Source: Kiritimatiellales bacterium
GTDB taxonomy: Bacteria > Verrucomicrobiota > Kiritimatiellia > Kiritimatiellales > Pontiellaceae
Reading direction: 5' to 3'
Length of the DNA stretch: 5,090 nt
Assembly: GCA_015486775.1 (NCBI GenBank)
Contig: WFRA01000349.1
Coordinates: 1 to 5,090, forward strand
Part shown: positions 1-5,090 of the stretch, piece after piece
Layout of the letters: each line of letters begins with the position of its first letter
Position numbering within the stretch: position 1 is the first letter of the stretch
The notes under the pieces: model-generated
Seen by the model: only the letters and a program-made list of their open reading frames with translations
Databases searched by the model: none
What the model was told of the DNA's origin: nothing
Translations under genes and position numbers: made by a program

Positions 1-2
1 CG

Positions 3-1062
3 GATATCGGAACCGTTGCACAGCTGAGACTTAATGGTTCAGGCACGACACCGATTGTGAACATCGGCAACAATGCGACGTTCGGGAAGCTCTTTGTGAG
101 TTGGGCTCCGAGCCGGTCAGGTACCATTTACCAGACTGCGGGCACTGTAGACGTAGATGGTGCCGATAACGAAATGATCATTGGTCGCTATGGCACCGGC
201 ACCTACAACCTCTCCGGCGGAAGCATGGAGCATTCGAGCTCTGTTCGAGACACTTATTTCGGGCTCTACGATGGCGGGATCGGAGCCTTCAACCAGACCG
301 GCGGAACCTTCACGAAGGACGGGGGAACTGGCCAGCGGAACATTTACGTAGGTCACAACTACGGATCCGAGGGCACTCTCAATCTCAGCGGCGGTAGCTT
401 CGTGCATAGCGCGGGAGATGAGCTGGCCTTGGGGCGCAACTATGGTGCCTCTGGATATCTCAATATCAGCGGCACCGCTTCCTTGAGGGTGGGTGCCGGC
501 GCGGCGCTGACCGGCAGCGAGCCTGCCACTGGATGGGGGGTTCTCCAGGTCGGCAAGGAAGGATACGGGAAAGTGATCCAGACCGGTGGAGCGGTCGAGG
601 CAAACTTTATCAAGCTGGGGGGATCGGGTCTGGGCTATGGCGACTATGTCGTTTCGGATGGTACGCTGGATTTGCATGGCTACCTCTTCGCGCAGGATGG
701 AAGCAGCACCTTTACCGTCAGCGGTTCGGATGCGGGTCATGTCAGGATGCAAAAGTTCATTCCAAACACCCGGCGCATCGGAATCGAGCTGGATGCCGAC
801 GGCTCCACCCTGATCGAAGCCCTTGGGGAGGCTTCGGATCCGTATCATGACGGACGCGCGGACGCCAAGTGGCAGATCGACACCCTTTCCGACTTCGACG
901 GCGTAGTGGGCGACAAGTATGATATCCTATTTTCGGAGACCGCCATTGTGGGCACGAACAACATCGGTATCTACAACTATGGCGCAGGTATTTTCGACTG
1001 GGAGGTTGCGGCGACCAACGGCGGCGAAATGTTTCGCTTGGTCATGACCGGCACGAAAACCA
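3..1062 (+). repeat. Beta-helix unit A of the repeat protein (partial at its 5' end)
   Basis: This is the first of two homologous protein-level units. Its coils include T-Y-N-L-S-G-G (near 195-218), F-N-Q-T-G-G-T-F (288-311), L-N-L-S-G-G-S-F (near 379-402), L-N-I-S-G-T-A (near 459-479) and a V-I-Q-T-G-G coil near 573-590. It closes with a non-helical segment ending R-L-V-M-T-G at about 1035-1052. Equivalent points lie about 1215-1221 bases apart in the two units, so the W-G-G header of unit A is expected some 140 bases left of the window. The boundary with unit B is placed just before the W-G-G-T-G-D-W header. Confidence 0.75.
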
Positions 1063-3449
1063 ATGCCGTGGTCTGGGGCGGAACAGGCGATTGGATGGAT
1101 TCCAACCACTGGACGGATGTGTCTCCGGCTCCCGACTGGACGATTCCCGGCTCTACGAGCGGCAACGCAGGCGAGGCGCTTATCCGTTCCGGCAGCGAGG
1201 TCGACATTACCGCTTCGTCGTACCCGGACTATCCGGTTGCGCGCATGGACATCGGCGGCGCGCTCGGTGCCACGCTCAACATCACCGGTGGCAGCCCGGA
1301 GTTCAAGGATTTCTGGATGGCCGAGGCGGGACAGACCGCAACCATCAACCAGACGGACGGGGACGTGGTCTTTTCCGGAACCGATTCGACCATCATTGGC
1401 CGCATCGGACGGGGCACCTACAACCTTTCGGGCGGAACGCTGACGCATACCAATTCCGGCGACGGCACACACACTCTCATCGGTGTCTACGGCGGTTCGG
1501 TTGGAACCTTCAACCAGACCGGTGGAACCTTCAGGAAAAACGGAGTCCAGCAGCAAAATATCGTCGTGGGTTCGCAGGCCGAGTCCAAGGGGATAGTGAA
1601 CCTCAGCGGCGGCAGCTTCCTGTTTGAGGTCGGCTCTGATTTCAGGGTGGGCGAAATGGCAGGTTCCAGGGGCTACCTGAACCTGAGCGGAACCGCGGTG
1701 CTTCAAATCGGCGACGGTACGGGAGGGACTGCAAACGGATGGGCCAAGCTGATTGTCGGCGATGCGGGATATGGCCGTGTTGAACAGACCGGGGGTTCGC
1801 TCGAAGCGAACTATCTCATCCTTGCCGATGAGACCACCGGCGAAGGCAGATATACTATTTCGGGCGGGTCACTTGACATACATCGCTATGCATTTCTGGA
1901 GCGCAGTACGGCAACCATGACCGTTGCCGGCTCCGGGATAGACCACGTAAGGGTGAACAAGTTTATTCTCAATCCGGGCGCAACCCTCAATCTCCAGTTG
2001 GATACGGGCGGGATTACGCCGATCGAGGTAATCGGAACAACCGCTGGCAACGAGGATGCCATACTTAAAGGAACTGTTGCGGTCGATACGCTGGATGGGT
2101 TCTCTGCGCCGGCGGGTACGGTCTTCGATGTGCTTGTCTCGTCAAACGACATATTGAATACGGCGACGGACATGACCTTTACCAACCTCAGCGATGCCGC
2201 CGAGTTTTCTTGGACTGTCGTTACCGATGGCAGTGTGAAAAAACTGCAGTTGACCATGACGGCAGGGCCGTCGGCGTTTGATGCCTGGGCAGCGGATTCC
2301 GGCCTGGACAACGGCGATGCCGGGACATTCGCCGACCCGGACGGGGATGGCCTCGACAACCTTCACGAGTATGCCTTTGGCGGCGATCCCACCAATTCGG
2401 CTGATCAGGGCTACCCTAGATCTTATGCGCTTGGCTCGGGCGGGGGAACGAATTGGATGGACTATGTCTTTCCGATGCTATCGGATACGAATGATGGCAT
2501 CACCTATCGCTTCGAGATCACCGACAACCTTGTATATGGGGACTGGACAAATGCCGGGTATGTATTGGCGGGAACAAGCGCCATCAATGCCGACTATGAT
2601 TCCATAACAAACCGGGTATCCACCGACAGCAAGAACGAGCAGTTCATGCGGTTGGTTATAGACACGCCTCTAATGGATGTTGCCTGCTGGAATATCCTCG
2701 GGTATGACGACCCTGAAATTGGAGTCACGAACTGGACCGTGCGGAAGTCCGGTGTTGCCCAGGCGATGGTGGATTCCGGTGCCGACGTGATCGGGGTTCA
2801 GGAAATACGCTACCGGGACATCGCCGACTATCTGCACGCGGAGCTTGCCGAGGCCGGCTACGCGGCTGTTCCGGCTTCCACTGCCGGTTTTGAGGTAAGA
2901 TTTGTTCCAGATGAGGAATTGGAGGATGGGCTGCAAGGGCGGCATTGGCAACAGGTCATCTACTACAAATCGAGTGTTTTCGAAGAACTTGACTCGGGGC
3001 AAACGGTGCTTTACGAAGGAGATGGCACCAGCACCTACTCTCCCCTCGGTTTCTTCCGTGAGCGCTCGTTCACATGGGTGAAGCTGAGGAATCGCGGAAC
3101 AGGCCAGACCAATGTGGTGATCAATACCCATCTGGAGCCGTCTATGCAAGCGAACCGGACGAACGCGACGATACACCTAAAGAACGTTGTCGAGAGCTAC
3201 CCGGCGGAGCTGCCCATCGTCCTGATGGGGGATTTCAACGCGCAATCCGATTCGACGGAGATGCAGTACTTGACGGCGGACGGCACGCTGACGAATGTCG
3301 TCGAGTTCGCGACGCAGGTTGACTATATCCTACAGCGGAACTTTGGGGATAGGCATAAGGATTTGGCCGAGAGTCAAATCGACCCGGTCATAGGGCTGCT
3401 CTCCGACCACTCCCTGCTGGCCGCGAGACTTAAATTGGACGAGGAATGA
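3..3449 (+). CDS. Secreted beta-helix repeat protein with C-terminal EEP phosphodiesterase domain (5' end missing)
   Basis: The frame is open from the left edge to the TGA at 3447-3449, so 1148 codons are visible and the true start lies upstream; the GTG at 57 is only the first start-like codon, in mid-domain. Order: beta-helix unit A (to about 1062), a homologous unit B (about 1063-2268), a calcium-loop module with a beta-sandwich-like region (about 2274-2670), and an endonuclease/exonuclease/phosphatase (EEP) domain (about 2676-3440). The units are rich in Gly, Ser and Thr with recurring G-x-Y-x-L-S-G-G and F-N-Q-T-G-G coils, as in autotransporter-type passenger repeats of PVC bacteria. EEP enzymes are metal-dependent phosphoesterases (nucleases, lipid or sugar phosphatases); the substrate here cannot be told. 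The protein is probably exported, inferred from architecture because no signal peptide is visible. It ends soon after the EEP domain with no membrane anchor, PEP-CTERM or autotransporter barrel. Coding status is near certain, the EEP assignment strong, the biological role unknown. Confidence 0.93.
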   Translation, partial: DIGTVAQLRLNGSGTTPIVNIGNNATFGKLFVSWAPSRSGTIYQTAGTVDVDGADNEMIIGRYGTGTYNLSGGSMEHSSSVRDTYFGLYDGGIGAFNQTGGTFTKDGGTGQRNIYVGHNYGSEGTLNLSGGSFVHSAGDELALGRNYGASGYLNISGTASLRVGAGAALTGSEPATGWGVLQVGKEGYGKVIQTGGAVEANFIKLGGSGLGYGDYVVSDGTLDLHGYLFAQDGSSTFTVSGSDAGHVRMQKFIPNTRRIGIELDADGSTLIEALGEASDPYHDGRADAKWQIDTLSDFDGVVGDKYDILFSETAIVGTNNIGIYNYGAGIFDWEVAATNGGEMFRLVMTGTKTNAVVWGGTGDWMDSNHWTDVSPAPDWTIPGSTSGNAGEALIRSGSEVDITASSYPDYPVARMDIGGALGATLNITGGSPEFKDFWMAEAGQTATINQTDGDVVFSGTDSTIIGRIGRGTYNLSGGTLTHTNSGDGTHTLIGVYGGSVGTFNQTGGTFRKNGVQQQNIVVGSQAESKGIVNLSGGSFLFEVGSDFRVGEMAGSRGYLNLSGTAVLQIGDGTGGTANGWAKLIVGDAGYGRVEQTGGSLEANYLILADETTGEGRYTISGGSLDIHRYAFLERSTATMTVAGSGIDHVRVNKFILNPGATLNLQLDTGGITPIEVIGTTAGNEDAILKGTVAVDTLDGFSAPAGTVFDVLVSSNDILNTATDMTFTNLSDAAEFSWTVVTDGSVKKLQLTMTAGPSAFDAWAADSGLDNGDAGTFADPDGDGLDNLHEYAFGGDPTNSADQGYPRSYALGSGGGTNWMDYVFPMLSDTNDGITYRFEITDNLVYGDWTNAGYVLAGTSAINADYDSITNRVSTDSKNEQFMRLVIDTPLMDVACWNILGYDDPEIGVTNWTVRKSGVAQAMVDSGADVIGVQEIRYRDIADYLHAELAEAGYAAVPASTAGFEVRFVPDEELEDGLQGRHWQQVIYYKSSVFEELDSGQTVLYEGDGTSTYSPLGFFRERSFTWVKLRNRGTGQTNVVINTHLEPSMQANRTNATIHLKNVVESYPAELPIVLMGDFNAQSDSTEMQYLTADGTLTNVVEFATQVDYILQRNFGDRHKDLAESQIDPVIGLLSDHSLLAARLKLDEE
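1063..2268 (+). repeat. Beta-helix unit B of the repeat protein (complete)
   Basis: This second unit opens with the header W-G-G-T-G-D-W followed by N-H-W (from 1074), typical of repeat starts in secreted PVC-bacterial beta-helix proteins. It then repeats the coil order of unit A: T-Y-N-L-S-G-G, F-N-Q-T-G-G-T-F, V-N-L-S-G-G-S-F, L-N-L-S-G-T-A, V-E-Q-T-G-G and Y-T-I-S-G-G-S-L-D. Both units then share a K-F-I segment, an L-D-x-x-G-x-T-x-I-E segment, a D-T-L-x-x-F segment and a closing L-x-M-T. The best DNA match is at 1509-1533 against 288-312, identical at 24 of 25 positions; elsewhere the units have diverged. Confidence 0.75.
2274..2670 (+). other. Calcium-loop module plus beta-sandwich-like region
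   Basis: From 2274 the protein reads F-D-A-W-A-A-D-S-G-L and then D-P-D-G-D-G-L-D-N-L-H-E-Y-A-F-G-G-D-P (2334-2390). The spacing D-x-D-x-D-G-x-x-N-x-x-E is that of EF-hand, dockerin or thrombospondin type 3 calcium loops. It is followed by about 90 residues containing Y-R-F-E-I-T-D-N-L and ending F-M-R-L-V-I-D. In many secreted Verrucomicrobiota and Kiritimatiellota proteins this pair of segments is the extreme C-terminus; here the chain continues within a few residues into the EEP domain. Calcium binding is inferred from the acidic loop. Confidence 0.7.
2676..3440 (+). other. Endonuclease/exonuclease/phosphatase (EEP, DNase I-like) catalytic domain
   Basis: All standard EEP motifs occur in the right order. 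They are W-N-I-L with Asn at 2691-2693; G-V-Q-E with the metal-binding Glu at 2802-2804; N-T-H-L-E with His at 3129-3131; M-G-D-F-N-A with Asp at 3231-3233 and Asn at 3237-3239; Q-V-D-Y-I-L with Asp at 3321-3323; and S-D-H-S with the Asp-His pair at 3405-3410. The middle part (Y-Y-K-S-S-V-F-E-E-L-D-S-G, then a Trp-rich strand before N-T-H-L) resembles the secreted EEP branch often seen in Bacteroidetes and PVC genomes. The domain is about 255 residues, full length for the family, so activity is likely. DNA, RNA, phospholipid and sugar phosphate are all possible substrates. Confidence 0.88.
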
Positions 3450-3460
3450 TCGATGGTTCC

Positions 3461-3490
3461 GGACTCCGCATGGCTATTTTGCGGAGTTTT
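3461..3490 (+). terminator. Intrinsic terminator after the beta-helix/EEP gene
   Basis: A perfect 8-base-pair stem (ACTCCGCA at 3463-3470 with TGCGGAGT at 3480-3487) encloses a 9-base loop. Two G-U pairs can extend its base, and the run of four T at 3487-3490 follows. It starts 14 bases after the TGA of the upstream gene. The T run is short, so efficiency is uncertain. There is no T tract for the opposite direction, so it appears to serve plus-strand transcription only. Confidence 0.72.
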
Positions 3491-3654
3491 GCCAATCTGC
3501 TGAAAAGGGAGTTTCGATGCTTCCAGCGGTCGAGTTCCGTGATGTTCCAAGGCAATCTGGGCATAGTTCCGGGAAGCGATGCGCATGAATACAAGATTCA
3601 AAGGCATGAAGGTTTCGGATCACCCCATGCTGATCGCCAAGTTTTGTTGGAAGA

Positions 3655-3664
3655 ATCATATGAT
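3655..3664. promoter_or_regulatory. Perfect 10-base palindrome, possible regulator site
   Basis: ATCATATGAT is its own reverse complement and lies 40 bases upstream of the GH20-like start codon. Its position would suit an operator, but a 10-base palindrome in AT-rich intergenic DNA can arise by chance and no second copy was noticed nearby. Confidence 0.2.
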
Positions 3665-3691
3665 CGAAGGTTGGTGAACCAACCGTTTTCG
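3665..3691 (+). promoter_or_regulatory. Hairpin directly in front of the GH20-like ribosome binding site
   Basis: GGTTGG at 3669-3674 and CCAACC at 3679-3684 form a perfect 6-base-pair stem around a TGAA loop. CGAA at 3665-3668 can add four more pairs with TTCG at 3688-3691, across a 3-base bulge. The outer stem reaches the first G of the Shine-Dalgarno sequence. It could modulate translation start, act as a dyad operator on DNA, or protect the leader RNA. The structure is seen directly; the role is inferred. Confidence 0.4.
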
Positions 3692-3696
3692 GAGGA
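3691..3696 (+). promoter_or_regulatory. Shine-Dalgarno sequence of the GH20-like gene
   Basis: GGAGGA lies 8 bases before the ATG at 3705, near-ideal sequence and spacing. An in-frame TGA at 3675-3677 excludes any earlier start, so this site fixes the start codon. Confidence 0.88.
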
Positions 3697-3704
3697 ATCA
3701 AGTT

Positions 3705-5090
3705 ATGAAGCAGTACGATAAGAGTGCCGTTCCGGCTCCCAGAGTCAAACCCAGTATCCTTTTTATTGCTTTGCTTTTAACCATATCCATGGTTTTCAGT
3801 TCTTCCGCCGAAGTGGATATAATCCCTCAACCGGATTATGTAGGCCTTTTGCCGGGAGACGATTTTGTTTTTACGCCTGAAACATCCATTGAAGCATCCA
3901 AAGAGCTTGAGCCGTTATTCAGATTGCTCGACACATATCTGAGTCCGGCATTTGGATTCCATCTTTCAAGGCAGACGGGGACGGAGCGTTCCGTTGTTTT
4001 GAAGACAAGCTCAACGCTCAAGGGATTGGGGGAAGAAGGCTATAGCTTGGTTGTCGACTCCAATAAAATCTACATCTCGGCCTATAGGCCAGCAGGCATA
4101 TTTCATGGCATACAGACCCTTCGGCAACTTTTGCCTGTTGACGTGCTGGGCAAAAAGAAGGTTGAAAACGTGGAATGGAAAGTTCCATGTGTGCTTATTG
4201 AAGATATCCCGCGCTTCAAATGGAGGGGGGTCATGCTGGATGTCAGCAGGCATTTCATGCCTGTGGAGTTCATAAAAAAGCAAATAGACCTTATGGCCTT
4301 ATATAAGCTGAATCGCTTTCACTGGCATCTCGTCGATGACCAAGGCTGGCGAATCGAAATCAAAAAATACCCCAAACTTACCGAGGTCGGCGCATGGCGG
4401 GATGAAATATCGGATGAAAAGACCATGCGGTATGGCGGTTTTTATACGCAGGATCAGATAAGGGAAGTGGTGCAATATGCAAAGGATCGGTTTGTTGAAA
4501 TTGTTCCTGAAATAGAGGTGTCTGGACATTCTTCCGCAGCCATTGCGGCCTATCCGTGGCTGTCGTGCAAAGGCGAGCACAACCCGATTGATGTGCCGAG
4601 CGAATCGGGAATATTCAAGAATGTTTATTGCGCGGGTAACGAGAAGGTTGTTGAATTCAACCAGAATGTGTTAAAGGAAATCATAGAGCTGTTTCCCTGC
4701 AAATATATCCATATTGGGGGCAGTGATGCGTTGAAGGGTGACTGGAAGTCATGTTTTCGCTGTCGGTCGAGGATTGCGGTTGACCATCTCGATGGAGAGA
4801 GGGGGTTGCAGAATTATTTCCTTAGCCGCATACAGGGGTTTCTACTTAAAAATGATCGTAGTCTTATCGGCTGGGATGAGATCATGGAAGATGGTTCTGT
4901 GCCTTTGTCCGCATTGATGTGCCGAGAAAGTGAAAAGTCTGCGGTATTGGCTGCAAGGCAGGGGCACGATGTGGTTATGAGCCCGCACAACTATTGTGAT
5001 TTTGATAATCGTCAGATACATCCTGCCGATGAATCTGCCCCTTACGAGAGCTACAAAAGCTATGTGCCATTGGATAAGGTTTATTCATAC
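3705..5090 (+). CDS. Secreted GH20 beta-N-acetylhexosaminidase homologue with altered catalytic dyad (3' end missing)
   Basis: The frame is open for 462 codons and leaves the window without a stop. Residues 1-35 form a signal peptide: basic start, hydrophobic run S-I-L-F-I-A-L-L-L, likely cut after S-S-A (35/36). Residues about 38-170 match the GH20 N-terminal alpha/beta domain and about 172 onward the TIM barrel. Family motifs kept are W-R-G-V-M-L-D-V-S-R-H-F (173-184), H-W-H-L-V-D-D-Q-G-W-R (206-216), V-P-E-I-E-V-S-G-H (267-275) and I-G-W-D-E-I (388-393). GH20 enzymes remove terminal N-acetylhexosamine by substrate-assisted catalysis, using Asp-Glu in H-x-G-G-D-E. Here that site is H-I-G-G-S-D (336-341). 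S-W-R-G is replaced by C-R-E-S (406-409), and the pocket Tyr of Y-x-D appears to be Asp432. Family membership is strong; hydrolytic activity is doubtful. The last barrel strands, with a further family Trp, lie beyond the edge. It probably has its own promoter, since a terminator precedes it. The gene looks more AT-rich than its neighbour. Confidence 0.93.
   Translation, partial: MKQYDKSAVPAPRVKPSILFIALLLTISMVFSSSAEVDIIPQPDYVGLLPGDDFVFTPETSIEASKELEPLFRLLDTYLSPAFGFHLSRQTGTERSVVLKTSSTLKGLGEEGYSLVVDSNKIYISAYRPAGIFHGIQTLRQLLPVDVLGKKKVENVEWKVPCVLIEDIPRFKWRGVMLDVSRHFMPVEFIKKQIDLMALYKLNRFHWHLVDDQGWRIEIKKYPKLTEVGAWRDEISDEKTMRYGGFYTQDQIREVVQYAKDRFVEIVPEIEVSGHSSAAIAAYPWLSCKGEHNPIDVPSESGIFKNVYCAGNEKVVEFNQNVLKEIIELFPCKYIHIGGSDALKGDWKSCFRCRSRIAVDHLDGERGLQNYFLSRIQGFLLKNDRSLIGWDEIMEDGSVPLSALMCRESEKSAVLAARQGHDVVMSPHNYCDFDNRQIHPADESAPYESYKSYVPLDKVYSY

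Larger units (their letters stand above)
3491..3704. other. Intergenic leader region of the GH20-like gene
   Basis: No convincing gene is seen here. Short open frames exist on both strands, but none has a good ribosome binding site or a recognisable product, and the plus-strand one runs through the terminator hairpin. No -35/-10 pair close to the sigma-70 consensus was found by eye; the best pieces are a TTGTTG at 3644-3649 and TACAAG at 3590-3595, neither with a good partner. The region ends with the palindrome, hairpin and ribosome binding site listed separately. The promoter of the downstream gene presumably lies here but cannot be placed. Confidence 0.5.

Noticed and set aside
57..59. GTG at 57 as the start of the beta-helix/EEP gene
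   Set aside because: The frame is open upstream with repeat-like sequence, the codon is in mid-unit, no Shine-Dalgarno precedes it and no signal peptide follows. The gene starts outside the window.
117..848. Minus-strand frame of 243 codons inside the beta-helix gene
   Set aside because: It is a shadow frame caused by GC-rich repetitive coding sequence; the plus-strand frame has clear repeat and domain structure. The same applies to the 259-codon minus frame at 927-1706.
3..2268. CRISPR array or mobile-element repeats suggested by the recurring Gly-Gly motifs
   Set aside because: The repeats are degenerate, in frame and at protein level, without constant spacers, terminal inverted repeats or transposase.
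3534..3570. GTTCC repeated at 3534, 3544 and 3566, roughly on the same helical face
   Set aside because: The motif is only five bases long, is common, and also occurs outside this cluster. There is no supporting symmetry.
3374..3607. Minus-strand frame of 77 codons across the end of the first gene and the intergenic region
   Set aside because: There is no recognisable domain or clear ribosome binding site, and it overlaps the conserved end of the EEP domain and the terminator. A remnant of an older gene cannot be excluded.
3446..3721. A 91-codon plus-strand frame whose ATG overlaps the upstream TGA (ATGA) and which spans the intergenic region
   Set aside because: It runs through the terminator hairpin and into the start of the GH20-like gene in another frame, and its product resembles no family I recognise. 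The ATGA overlap alone is not enough.

Overview
The window holds two plus-strand protein genes, each cut by a window edge, separated by a 255-base intergenic region with an apparent intrinsic terminator. No RNA gene, mobile element or CRISPR array was recognised. The style of the proteins suggests a marine PVC-group bacterium, most like Kiritimatiellota (Pontiella-type) or Verrucomicrobiota: long secreted beta-helix proteins built of G-x-Y-x-L-S-G-G coils with W-G-G-x-G-x-W unit headers, the D-P-D-G-D-G-L-x-N-x-x-E-Y-A calcium-loop module, and a polysaccharide-type secreted glycoside hydrolase. This placement rests on protein style only and is an inference.

Region 1 (left edge to 3449) is the 3' part of a large gene. 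Its product has two homologous units of about 400 residues, predicted to form parallel beta-helix, then a calcium-loop module with a beta-sandwich-like region, and last an endonuclease/exonuclease/phosphatase (EEP) domain with a complete set of catalytic motifs. The reading frame is open to the left edge, so the true start, the signal peptide and probably the header of the first unit lie outside.

Region 2 (3450 to 3704) is noncoding as far as can be seen. It contains a terminator-like hairpin just after the first gene, a perfect 10-base palindrome, a hairpin directly in front of the next gene's ribosome binding site, and that ribosome binding site.

Region 3 (3705 to right edge) is the 5' part of a secreted family GH20 (beta-N-acetylhexosaminidase-like) gene, with a signal peptide, a GH20 N-terminal domain and most of the catalytic barrel. 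Its most notable point is that the family's catalytic Asp-Glu pair in H-x-G-G-D-E reads Ser-Asp, and at least two other substrate-pocket motifs in the second half of the barrel have also changed while the rest of the fold is well kept. It looks like a pseudoenzyme, or an enzyme with altered chemistry. The terminator and the gap suggest that the two genes are transcribed separately; both products are probably exported, but nothing here shows that they act in one pathway.
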